64,000 bases of DNA from Talinum fruticosum (lineage: Eukaryota > Streptophyta > Magnoliopsida > Caryophyllales > Talinaceae), in the NCBI GenBank assembly GCA_021018815.1, contig JAITYX010000066.1:248001-312000 (forward strand), read 5' to 3'. The notes beneath the pieces are model-generated. The model did no database searches and was not told the DNA's origin. It saw only the letters and a program-made list of their open reading frames with translations. The translations under genes were made by a program, and so were the position numbers. Positions 23,651-35,120 of this stretch are shown piece after piece (positions within the stretch are counted from its first letter, which is position 1; every line of letters begins with the position of its first letter).

Positions 23651-24120
23651 TAATTTTTAATGTTTTGCATTTTTTGATGCTACACAATGGGATGAATGCT
23701 TATGCTCAATTCTAAAATGCTTTCATTTATTTATATGATGCGAAAAAATTCTAAGGAAAAAAATACAAAGACAAATCGGAAAAAAATTACACTAGCTCCT
23801 ACTCGCCCCAAAAGAAAATAATAAAATGAAAAAGAACGAATGGTAAGTGCATGGTCCAAAATAATGTTAGGGCTCTTTGCCGAAAAGGGCCTGAAGCAAA
23901 AACTTAAATGGGCCCAAGGAGTGCTCGGGCCGAAAAAATTAAACCGACCAGTCCGGCTGGCGCCCACCAAGTGCTTGGTTGACTCTCCGGCGGATCATAG
24001 TGGCGTGATGGTGATGGACTCGATTCGGAGACTGCTAATAAAAAGGACCTACAGCTAGATCACGAAAATCGGACCTTTTAAATCATCCTTACGCAACTTC
24101 TTTAGAGAAACAGTTTCTAA
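23651..24120. other. Spacer between the two mobile-domain-like pieces
   Basis: No supported gene. It is A-rich on the plus strand at 23740-23830. The frame at 23840-24058 shows no recognisable domain. Confidence 0.35.
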
Positions 24121-24161
24121 GAAAACTCCTCGGTGCCTTTAATTCCTTTTCTACTTCAAAG

Positions 24162-24391
24162 ATGAACTTCATTACTAAAATATCCCGTTGGATGCATGAG
24201 ATGACTGATATTAACAAAGTTGGGTTGTCCCTTTATGGACTGAATACTGTTTAGCATCCGACAAGTGAAAATCCACTGGCCTTTCTTAAGCGCTGCGGTG
24301 GCCTTATGGAATCCTCACCATCATGTCTTTAGGTTTGGGGACAAGGAATTATGTCCCTTTCCTGAAGAATTTGATGCCATCTTAGGCATTC
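24162..24391 (+). pseudogene. DUF7745/mobile-domain-like ORF, N-terminal piece, split by a solo LTR
   Basis: The ATG at 24162 begins MNFITKISRWMHEM. After a frameshift near 24290 the sequence reads ALWNPHHHVFRFGDKELCPF and PEEFDAILG. This is the FWDPxHHxFxFGxxELxPTxEE pattern found in plant transposon-associated proteins of the DUF7745 kind. The ORF is interrupted at 24391 by the solo LTR and resumes at 27531 for about 60 bases (CWTKLVMLTPFNNMYE), until the next LTR. In-frame stops show it is not functional. Confidence 0.5.
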
Positions 24392-27300
24392 TGTAACACC
24401 CCAAAACACCCCACGGGAGTATTACATCGCCGAGTTCCTTAAAGGAATTCCCAAGGCTCTTTCCGATGTTGGTTAGGTCGTCTAAACTCAACTTAAAGTA
24501 ATACTGGTGGCTTTTCCCAAAAGAAGCTGAGATTCTCTAAAAATTTCGGCAGAGTTCCGTTTGTAACATGGACTAACCCATGGGCTTAAAGCCTTACAAT
24601 CCTGCATAAAAAGCATAATAAAACTCGACGAGCCACACGCTCGGAGTATACAACTCAACGGCCACACGCCGGAGCTCAACCAATCATGCGGTAAAACTTA
24701 AAACAATCTAACTTAAAACAATCTATTGGTTACTATACGTTGGTACAACTATATGCACTAAATTACAAATACAACATTAAGAAATAAACAATGCACATTC
24801 TTGGCTTGAATTGCTCGGCACGCATCAACGAGCAATCAGCAAAGGTCCGAAGCATGCTAAGTGTAGATTATACTTCGAAAGTGTACCTGCAACACTGGGT
24901 GGGGACGGGGCAATTTGTGGGGGTGAGCAATAATCAACGGGCTCACCGGAGTCTTAAACCCTTAAAATGGAAATTCTTTACACATAATACTCATAATAAT
25001 GAAATCTGCGAAAGCATAATAACGTAATAGAAATCTATATACTTTTCACTGAAATCTCTTGTAATGAAAAGATCAAAACTCTTTAATCACTTAAAGAGCA
25101 CATAATCACATTCAAGAACACTTCTTTTGGGGTTGAATCAACATTCCAGGCCTTCGAGGACTCGAACTAGCACTTCTTTAATTCGGGCGCGACCCCGACA
25201 AAAGGCTCCCGGGACCATTCTTCGGGAAGTCTCGGGCGGGCATCCTGTCTCTCCAGGACCCGTATTAGAACCCTTCCCTCAAAGTTTCTAGCTGGGCGTT
25301 CCCGGTTTGAACACTTCGGTATGCTAAACGATTCGTAGCCGATCGATTCAAAACAATTTGCACATATCCACATTCCTCACATTCACTTACAGACTTTCTC
25401 AAATTGATTTCACATCAAGGAAGGCGTGACACCGCGTGTCACCCTTATAAATTCACTTTTTCAAATCTGATTTACTTTCTCAAATACGTTTTGCTTCTTT
25501 AGGATAGATTCACGTTTGAAAGACATTTCACAGAAATCACATTCAAGGTTCATTTCACGTAAAACACAAAACTTCTTTCGGAACTACTTATGAACAGCAC
25601 ATAAAGCAAGCACATAGCACGAATATTCACCATTCAATGCAAGCAATCATCCTCAATTCTTTTCCGACTAAGCTTTTCTCAATTCATCATCGGTTTAGTA
25701 CGATTGAATCCATTTTCCGAGCCACAATAACCACAAGTAGATACTATTTACTTCGACGTTCTCACTTTTCACAATTCACTATCTTTACCTCAATTCCTCA
25801 TTTCATGACTTCACTTTGTAAACCGACCTCTTTTGCCCTCATTCAACTATATATCCTTAAACTTGCTTTACCGAATTTCCTCTATCTCCATTCACCTTTA
25901 ATTCAATTCTTTCTCAAAAGTCTTAGACATAACCATGGCTTAGTTCCACTTTACCGTCCCCAACTTGCTATTTCCCAACCTCAATCTCCCATTTAATATC
26001 TCTTACCTTATTAATCGATTCTTGCTCACCCATCCTTAATTATGTACCTCTTACTTACTTTTCATTATTCGATTCCCGTTAGTTTTACTTACTTTCACGC
26101 TCGGTTCAACCTCAAGGATTTAGAATATACTTCGAACGCACTTAACCTCACAATTACCCATTTCTCACTTAAATGCCCCAATTGCGCGTCACTCAATACG
26201 ATCTCCTATTCCTCTTGACACTTCCCTTGATATTTCCCGAATTAGTACTCGTTTCTTAATGCCGCGAATTCAATAAATCCCTAAAACTCAATCTGAATAT
26301 TAATTCATAACTTATGCCCAAACCATACGTACTTATCCCCAACCGACCGGGTTCCCGATACTACTCGTTATACCCTAGTAACCCAACTTCGTTTGAATTC
26401 CCGGTTTCCAGTTCAGGCCTAAACAACTATCAATTCCCCTTACAACTCCTAATTCGACTTTCAGCAACTACTAATCCCACTCATAAGCATAAAAGTTCGG
26501 TATTCACAATCACATTCAACAATCACAATAAACTCATTTGGATTCGAAATTAGTAGTAGTTTAGAGTATAAGACTACCCACCTCGATTCAGGGATTGGAG
26601 GTTTGTGATTTGCTCGAGGTTCGAGCTCCCTCGGTTCAATTCCTTCTTTCGTTCCCCCTCCCCTGCTGCTAGCCTCGGTTTCTGCCGCCTTCCCTGCGTC
26701 TCGCCGTCGTCGCCGGTTGCAGTCCCGCGTCCCGGTTTCCGGCCGCTCGGACTCTCTCTCGTGTCCGCCTCTGTTTGAGTCCTCTTCTCCTCCCTCGCTC
26801 GGTCTCGGTCTCCCGCTCCCCTTCCCTTCGCTTGCGTCGCTGGTTGCTCGCGTTCGTCACTCCGCTCGCCGGCCTCCGGCCTCCGGCCTCTGCTTTGGTT
26901 CCCGCACGCCTCCTCTCTCTCTTTCCCCTTTCGGTGCTCTCCCTTCGCCCGCGCTTTGTTCGCGTCGCCGACCGTCGCCTTCGGTCCCGCGGTGGTCGCC
27001 GGTCCCCGCGGCCTCCTTCGCCGCGTGCACTCGCCCCCTCCTCTCTCTCTCTCTCTTCCGTTCGGTGGTTCTCCCTCTCTCCCTTACTCTGTTGCTCTGC
27101 TTCTTCTTCTTCTTGCCGCGGCTCCACCGATTAAACTCTCGATCCTTAACCCCTATTGGACCCCAAATTTAATTTCTATCTCATTTCCAACTTAAACCAA
27201 AGCCCATCTCTTCATTATTCAATGAAAATAATCGCCGGCCCATATATCACAAGTCTATATCTCCTCCCTTCCGTCCTCTTACACTCGCTGCGTCCCAACT

Positions 27301-27530
27301 TATTTTAATACGCCGGCCACGACAATTCCTAATCACCCAACGGTTCAGCTTAGATGAAAAAGGAAGTCAATTTCCTTGATTTTATTCATTCGCCACAGCC
27401 TCCAAAGGAATTCTAACATAATACGTCCGGCCGTAAATAAAATCGAGTCACTCAACCCCCTAGTTGCGGGGAAAAATACTCAATAATTCTATGCTTTTCA
27501 ACTGCTTTCTTTAAAATTCCGGGTATTACA
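24392..27530. mobile_element. Solo LTR, 3.1 kb, probably from a Tekay/Del chromovirus
   Basis: It starts TGTAACACCCCAAAAC and ends GGGTATTACA, and is flanked by perfect 5-bp repeats CATTC (24387-24391 and 27531-27535). There is no internal coding region, primer site or second LTR, so it is a solo LTR left by recombination between two LTRs. The length and the TGTAACACCC...TATTACA termini fit the long LTRs of Tekay/Del chromoviruses; this lineage call is from memory of the family. It contains a GC-rich, CT-repeat region (26600-27120) whose long open frames on both strands are compositional. Confidence 0.85.
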
Positions 27531-27594
27531 CATTCAATGTTGGACTAAACTCGTTATGCTTACGCCCTTTAATAATATGTATGAAACATACAAG

Positions 27595-29612
27595 TGTAGA
27601 CACCTAAAACGTGTCGTCCGTTATCTCCTTTAAATTCTCGTATTTTATATTGTTGGCCCGATGATGAAATAACGAGTCCTGTTTGAGGATTTCGATCACA
27701 AACTGAATTTTATTGATGTAACGAAAGCCAATAAATTACAAAGAACCCCCAGCACCACATAAATAACCTTTTACCTTGGATCGGTCCAAAATCCCTTTTC
27801 TTTCGGACGATCCAAGCTCAAGCTAAGCGTCCGGAGAAAACAGAGTCCAGGTGCCGCGTACTAGGAAATTCTAGGCTCGGAATTCTACATTTTACTTTTG
27901 TCCAATCGGACATGGAGTTGAAGACCTCAAGAGGACTTTAGGCGTTGCATTTCATGATCACAAGCATCAAAGTGCTACGTTTAAGCTCCAAGACTAGGAG
28001 CTTCCTCCCTCAAAACTACATTGTATGGCCGGTGCCCCCTACCTGGATATTTCAAGTGAAACACCGTGTTTTGGCGAGGAGATTCCTTTTACATAGTAGA
28101 AGGACATAAAACCATAGGTATCCTCAGGTGATCGGCGCCCCAGACCAGGATTCTATTCGGTCTTATCATTTCGTTTTGGCCTGGTTTTTGCTGCCATTTC
28201 GTTCAACTTTAGACGATCGACCGAGGGCAAACCCTAGGTCATTTGTGACCTAGATCTCTCTCTATAAATAGAGAGCCTTGGCTCTCATTTTTTCACGACT
28301 TTCTCCTATTCGTTACGCTGCAGAAACCTAACCACAAACAACCTTTCCCGAAGTGTTACTCTACTAAAAAGTAACCTCAAAAACCTCTTTCCTAAACATT
28401 ATGCCACTGAATCCTTACTAAGAGCGAATGGATATTCGGTTATTCTCATCTCTTGGTATTCATTTAGCTGATCCTTCCAGGTCTCTACAAACTTACCTTC
28501 TCAAAATTCACAAAAGCTCCTTTCCCGATTCATCACCGTCGCATCACCGGATCCAGTGCGGAGATCTAGATGAGCAGTTGGGACAATCTTAGGGCATCGA
28601 TTCGATTTTCAAACTGTTATTTATTTTTTGTTTTTTATATCTTTCCGTATTTTGGAGAAGAATTGTATCGCTTTTATTTCCTCCCCGCCCGATGTAGTAT
28701 TTAAAGTTTCTCGCTTTCTTTTCTTTTTCGCTTTTCTTTTCCTTTGCTTTTATCTTCTTTACCGTTTTCCTTTTATTTGCTCTTTTCATTCATGTTTTGG
28801 TTGCTTTGATTTCCGTTTAACATGTTGTTTGCTTACGTTTAGTATGTTTTTAATTCACTACTCAAACTAGTAATGGTCATCTTCGGACGGGCGGAACGAA
28901 AGGGCTTATCCTTACATTTTGTACCCTCGCCCCGAATCCGATTCTTAGTTTTAGACTGATTGAGTCACATTTTGACCTCTTTTAGTTTTAGTTTTTCAAT
29001 ACTAAGATTGAGAGAGCATTTATTTTGTTTTTATTAGTTTTTCTCTCTTAAAAACTAACCGGCGACTCCCTCTTTTCAATTTATTTCTATTGCATTGCTT
29101 CTCGGCTTTTCTCGATCTGTAAGTAAAATTTTAGGGCTCTCGATCCGCCGACCAGGCTAGAGGCCGAGGCTAATTTCTTCAATCGTGGCATCATGGCCGG
29201 CGCCGCCCAGCCCTAGGTGCTGGCTTCGACCTACACCGTGGGGTCGGCAATGGTGGCTTCTGTCCTAATTGATGTTTTCACACCGATCTAGCCCTAAAGC
29301 CTCACGGTAGATTCAAAACCCTAGCTTTTAATTTTGTTCAGCTAAGAAATAATATCTAGAGACCTTCTAAAAATAGTTTTTAAATTTCCAAAATTAATAA
29401 AACCACCAATCAATTTGACTTAATTAATTTTTAACTTGACTTAATAAAATTCGGAACTCTAAATAAGAGATTCATCCCCACTTTTAAAAATCAGTCTTAA
29501 AAACCCTTCAATCATTCTTTAAAACTTTCTAAAACCCTAATGCCAACCATTCATGGGAAGCTCGGTCAGCCCGACCCGGCCCGGTTCGGGCGGAAGGCCG
29601 TGGCATCTACGA
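27595..29612 (+). repeat. 5' LTR of element Y
   Basis: 2018 bp from TGTAGACACCTAAAAC to ATCTACGA, homologous to the minus-strand LTRs at 3091-5099 and 18683-20663. TATA box at 28263-28270. The left flank ACAAG (27590-27594) would be the target duplication, but the right end of the element is lost. Confidence 0.85.
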
Positions 29613-30060
29613 TGAGCGACTCTGTTGGAGATGAATCACTTATTAAGAGTGCAAAACTTGAAAATTGGAGTAGTGTGTTTTAATAATGTATTTGCATTAG
29701 GCATCCCGCATTTCATAACCTTTGAACATAGTTTATTTACGTCGTTAGACCATAAGGACTATTTTACCCCTTATTAAACACTTCTAGTAAGAGGCTCCTC
29801 CTGCGTCCCCTTGATTGCCAACGGAGGTAATACCTTTTCCCTCATAACATGTGCTCTTGGTTTACCGAGAGGCACCGAGGATTCTAACATTTTTCTTACT
29901 TGTACCCCACACGGAAGACTAAATCCTTGGACTATGAGTCACCATGTATCCTACCTAGTCTAAACCTCTTTTGACAATAGATCTTTTTACTATTAGTGGC
30001 ACATTGCCTTCATTTGCATGCTTGGATAAGTGTGATTGTTTGGGATTTAATCCTTTATGA
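29613..30060 (+). other. Leader of element Y
   Basis: Non-coding. It starts with the probable primer site (TGAGCGACTCTGTTGGAGAT) and is homologous to 2640-3090 on the minus strand. It joins directly to the zinc-knuckle end of gag, so most of gag is deleted. Confidence 0.65.
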
Positions 30061-30522
30061 AAATTTTGCGAATACCATCGTGCCCAAGGACACGACTCGA
30101 GTAGTGTTGGGCGTTCAAGAACAAGCTAGAGAATATGTTCCACAATGGTTAACTCCCTCTACCTAAGGCTACCCAAAACTAAGTAACAACAAAAATCCTT
30201 TCAGCGGCACCTTAGCTATTTTTACTAAACCCATTCCAGTCTGTGGGACCCATCTATCTTCATTTAAGACATCCGTGAGTCTAAACCACTTCTTTACTTG
30301 CCTCCTTTAGATCCAAAAGTCTATGGGTTATGGGTAAGTGATGAAGAAGATGTCTACGAAACAAGAAACAATAGTGACGACAACGTCAACGAATTCCAGG
30401 GCATACCACCCTTAGAAGAAGAAGACTTTTGGGGAGAACCTAAAGGTCCAAATATCCAATTTCTTACTAGATCTAGACGACATAATGTACCCCGGGTCCA
30501 CAACAAACTCAGGAAGCCTTAA
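30061..30522 (+). pseudogene. Element Y gag remnant and gag-protease junction
   Basis: 30061-30110 reads CEYHRAQGHDT, the knuckle-like motif of Tat-type gag; copy X has CKYHCARGHDT at 57999-58037 on the minus strand. The open frame 30298-30522 (PLDPKVYGLWVSDEEDVYET; IPPLEEEDFWGEP) is acidic and is repeated in copy X at 57673-57870 minus. Only the C-terminal end of gag survives. Confidence 0.7.
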
Positions 30523-30689
30523 TAGAACCTAAAACTACAAAATAAGAAGACTCAATTCTTAAACGACTTCAAAAGTTAAAAAGTCGACATTTCAATTTGG
30601 CAACTTATATGTACTATCCAAAAACATATACAGACCTTTGATTGGCATCCTTAACAAGATCTAGGTCTCTCCCGAAACCACGCCTAAGG

Positions 30690-31160
30690 AAGTAGTAGGA
30701 TTAGTTAATAATGGGTTTAGAACTATTACTTTTGATCAAAAGGATTTCCTTGAAGAAGGCGTTGCACACAACAATGCCTTTTATTTAACTATAACTTGTA
30801 TCAACAAGTTCGTTCCCTTAACCTTAGTAGACAATGGATCGAGTTGTGAATGTCTGTCCCTGGAGGACCACCAAAAGGTTAGGAATTAAAGAGCAACAAC
30901 TCTCTAAACAAACTGTCCATCTCCGAGCCTACGACAATTCTAAGAGAACAGTCTTGGGAACGCCGACCTTACCAATCAACAAAGGGCCAATAGAAAGGAA
31001 CATCGAATTTCAAGTCTTAGACATCCCAGCTATATTCAATGTACTCCTAGGACACCTTTGGTTACATGATCATCAAGCAATGCCTCGTACACTACATCGG
31101 AAAGTTAAGATGATCATCAAAGGTCAAGTTGTAACTCGTCAACGGTGATAATCTTTGTTC
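30690..31160 (+). pseudogene. Element Y aspartic protease
   Basis: This encodes the protease that matures the polyprotein. One frame reads FVPLTLVDNGSS, the D-x-G-S-type active site (about 30820-30845). The next frame, from 30834, continues NVCPWRTTKRLGIK, LRAYDNSKRTVLGTP and IFNVLLGHLWLHDHQAMP. The change of frame falls directly after the active site, as a one-base insertion relative to a continuous reading. Confidence 0.8.
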
Positions 31161-31880
31161 TACTATCACCTCCAAAGAATTAGTGGTTGAGATTGAGCAT
31201 GATGCCAACGATGAAGAATTATATGGATTTGAGACTATCGTTGCCTTAGACAAGGACAAAGCATCTCTTAACCGCAATCCATGTGGCAACCCTAGTGTCC
31301 ATTCGATGCTCGAGGAAGAAATGGTACTTTCCAAGTCTTGTTGTAGGTAGAAGGGCATACTACCTTATCTTTCAACACCTTGAACCCACTAACAACTACA
31401 AATTCGGGCTAGGCTATCAACCTACTACTAAGGAAGTAACCCCATCCAAATGGGAAATTCGGACTAAGAAGGCCGCACCTCACACAGTCCGCTTTATTAA
31501 GTATTTTCCCTATACTCTAAACGGGAAATTCTTGAAAGAAGGGGATGACTTTCCCTACTATTTTTTTTCGAACCCAAATACCTCAAAGAGAAGGGCATTC
31601 TGGTACCAGGCTTGGAGGTTTTTAATGATTACTGTATATTAGAAAAGGAGGCACTTTACCTCCTCAAAGAAGGACAATCCACACTAGACTCGGATGAAAC
31701 CGGCTGGGAATAACCTCTTCGGTCTTACTGTTCGAGCAGGAGAAAAACTTATAAGGGAATTCGATCTCGGTACTATTATGAGCCATGTCGAACCCACGAT
31801 TCGATCCGTCCGGATTCATCACCGACACCGATAATGAAGGGTCCAAGCACGTTACTTGGATTGATGCCGAGAAGGGTCAA
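31160..31880 (+). pseudogene. Element Y protease-RT linker
   Basis: Homologous to 1273-1701 of the left element. It contains GLGYQPTTKE, KYFPYTLNGKFLKEG and, in another frame, FDPSGFITDTDNEGSKHVTW (31785-32117). There are three frame changes and no catalytic motif. Confidence 0.7.
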
Positions 31881-32099
31881 GAATTCATTGTTAGCTTAGG
31901 ACCACATCCCCTTCCTAAGTCTAGTACTAGGGCTTTTAATTCTCTATTTGTTGTTTCTAGTTCTTTTTCTAATTTTGTTGTTTCTAGTTCCGCATCCTTT
32001 GTTTTTATGTCCGATGTACTTGTTTCTAAGTCTGATGTACTTGTTTCTTCATTCAAGCAAAGTGAACCTTTCTACTTACTCTTTGCCACTTCTTGTTTT

Positions 32100-33098
32100 C
32101 AATTGTTTTGCCTCTAATGATGAACAAGAAATCCCTAAAAATTAATAAAATCTATGGAAGATCATGAAAATTGCTCACCAATAGTGGAGGAAACAATAAC
32201 AATTAATCTAGGATCAATTGATCAACCCCAAGAGGTTAAGATCGGGAAAACATTAGACACAAAAGACCAGAAGTAATTTACTTTGCTCCTTGCAGAGTTC
32301 ATAAATGTCTTTGCATGGTCCTACAAAGACATGCCAGGGATAGATCCAAGTATAGCGGAACATAAAATTCCCCTTTATGAAGACGCTAAGCCGGTTAAGC
32401 GAAGCTATGAAGGATGAAACCTAAGCGGGCATTGAAGATTAAGGAAGAGGTTCGGAAGCAATTAGAGGCTTGGTTCATCAAGGTAGTTCACTATCCTCAA
32501 TCGGTAACAAATATAGTACTGTTCGGAAGAAATATGGCAGAGTCCGGATGCACGTTGACTTCAAAGATTTAAATAAAGTGGGTTATGCTTTATTTTCATT
32601 CATGGACGGTTATTCTGGGTACAATCAGGTGATGATGGCTGAAGAGGACATGGAGAAGACGACCTTCATCACCCAATAGGGGATGATTGTTACGTGGTGA
32701 TGCCATTTGGGCTCAAGAACACCGATATAACATACCATGTGATGGCTACAACACTATTGCATAACATGATCCACAAAGAAGTTGAAGTCTATGTGGATGA
32801 CATGATCATAAAGTCCAAAGATAGAGTGGGGCACATACCGAGCCCAAGAAAGTTCTTCGAAAGACTCGTAAAATACAACATGCACCTTAACCCTCAAAAG
32901 TGTGCCTTCGAGGTAACCTCGCGCAAGCTGTTAGGCTATGTTGTCGATCTTAGAGGAATTGAAGTTGATCCATCCAAGATCACAGTTATTCAGGAGACCC
33001 CGACGCCGAAGACCGAAAAAGAAATAAGAGGTTTCCTAGGACGTTTACAATACATCGGTCACTTCATATCAAAATTGACTATGGTCTGTCAACCTATT
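32100..33098 (+). pseudogene. Element Y reverse transcriptase, 5' part, cut by copia B
   Basis: This encodes the element's DNA polymerase. The pre-RT segment (CFASNDEQEIPKN) is followed by the frame at 32470-32679 (KKYGRVRMHVDFKDLNKV; FSFMDGYSGYNQVMMAEED). The frame at 32694-33134 gives VMPFGLKNTDITY and the catalytic YVDD at 32790-32801, intact, then LNPQKCAFEV and GFLGRLQYIGHFISKL. The reading stops at QPI where copia B is inserted and resumes at 43986. Confidence 0.85.
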
Positions 33099-34620
33099 AG
33101 AAGGTTTGCTCTTGGAGAGACAAAGTCACCCTAGAGGGGGTGAATAGGGTGATGGGGAAAATTAAACAAGTAATGGAAGAATAAAACTAGATATGACTCC
33201 GAGGAGAGTCCGAGTCTAGATTGGACTCGAAAAGTCCTAACTCGTAAAGTTATGTGCAAACCCTCCTGGGCGTGAAAACCACGGTCAGTGCTAATCTAAG
33301 CACCAAGTCAAATCTACTATTTTGAATCCATAAAATACGGAAGAAAAACTCGACCAGAATTACTCCCTTAGACAATTCCTTACAAGATTTTCCTAGACTC
33401 CGAAATTCCCTTATCCGATCTAGTACTTCCTAACCGAGGTAACCTTTATAACTAGGGACAACCGAGCTGAGTTAACCCTTACAGCTCAGCCAAAGGACCT
33501 TACTCGGAAAGTAAGAATGAGTGTTTGTAATCGATTACAAGACCTTACTACTCGTAAAGATGTTAAGTACAAAGTTGGAGTTGTAAGTAGAAGATTGAGT
33601 ATGAATACAATGACTTTTGCTTAAGTACGTGTAGTAATACTTGGTTCAAGCAATCTTTAAATCTTGAGAGTTGGCTTCTATTAATAAATAACCAAGCGAG
33701 ACTAGTCGTTGTGACTATCTTCCGACACGGAGTCCTTTGTGACAGTTGCAATGGTTTTTCCGAGTCACTTAGAAAATATTCGTTGAGGTGTGAACGTTGG
33801 GCAACGGCTCTTGACTCCTTTGGAAGTCCCAATCCATTGGTGGTGTCGGAAAAGTAGTGTGGAAACCACCATTGAGCTTAGCGTTGCAGATTTCCAGCTT
33901 TGAAAATAGACAACCCTAACACTGCGTCCGGTCTTCGGTCAAAGGTAGAAAAAGCCTTGTCTCGCTGGTGATTTGACATCTTGAAGCCGGTTACTTTTGT
34001 ATTTCAAAAATAGGATAACCTCGTTTGAATAACCTACAAAAGTAAATCAATTTGGTTCTCAAAGTATAAAATACTTTGGTCCCAGATTAGACACAGATAA
34101 TAATTTAATTAAGATAATTAAGTGCGTAATTATCCGAGTCCTAAAAAGTGAAATTTTCTATGTCTAATATCCATTATACTCAAATTCCATTTGAGTCAGT
34201 CTAGAAGTCAAGCAAGTCGGATAAAGAACATCGAGTAGAGAGACTTGATCTAGACTACCAATGTTCAAACCAAGCATGCTGACTTAGAAAGATGAATTAA
34301 CACAAGTAATTCAATTTAACTTAGAACATGAAGTCGAACCGAGTTTATGCACATTAGAGCGAATGTTTGAACATGCAATATATCTAAGTGATGTCCGAGT
34401 GACTCGAACCGTGTGCGAACGAGTATGCTTTCCGAGTCGGTCGAATTAAGTGAGAATATATGCAATGGTTCTCGTAACACTCGTAAAAGATTCTATATCA
34501 CTCAAAAAGTTTCTAAGACACCGAGAATGACTTGTAATCAAAACCTTATAAGAGATGAAGTCTTATACCCGATTCCTTGATGGAACTCGGAATTATGTAT
34601 ATGTAAAGTCCGAGTCTTCA
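33099..34620 (-). repeat. 3' LTR of copia B
   Basis: 1522 bp. The plus-strand end at 33099 reads AGAAGG where the partner LTR has TGAAGG. It ends GAGTCTTCA before the polypurine tract (34621-34632). The TATA region near 33675 has decayed to TATTAATAAA. Confidence 0.9.
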
Positions 34621-34632
34621 ATCTCCCCTTTT

Positions 34633-35120
34633 GATCAAAGGCAATCCATACTTAGAGAAAAACTTAGTTTGTGATATAGATCCGGTTTTTCATCCTTTCT
34701 CAAAGGATAAGTCAAAAAACATGATAGAATTGTATAGAGTAAATATAATGAATGAAACTTAGATTCTATCGGAGCAAATAAGCTGAGATTGCATAAAAAG
34801 AGCTAAAGTATCGAGAAAAAAATTACCGAGGAACAGAGCAATGATAGATCGAATTGAAACTTTGAAGTAATAAACCTTGAAATAATTTCTTTAAGTAGTA
34901 AACTCGAAATATTTGCAACTCGGAAGGCATTAAATAGGATTAGTAATGAAATTTCATTATAATTTAAACTAAAAAGTTACACAAAACTAGACAACAAATT
35001 TTTCTAACTATTCTCCCCTTCACTTTCAGCAGAACAAAAAAGAGGAAGAATGTATCAACTAGGTACAGATTTGATGTCCGGACAAAAAAATTTTAAAACA
35101 GAAAAAAATTAAGATGGAGG
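34633..35120 (-). other. Copia B 3' untranslated region
   Basis: AT-rich DNA between the extra ORF and the 3' LTR, without coding potential. It is homologous to 14330-14710 (copy A) and 48485-48900 (copy C). Confidence 0.55.

Noticed and set aside
26669..27195. Long overlapping open frames on both strands (about 150 codons, Arg/Glu or Ser/Pro/Leu rich)
   Set aside because: They lie in a GC-rich CT-repeat part of the solo LTR, and opposite strands are open at once because of composition. No domain is recognisable.
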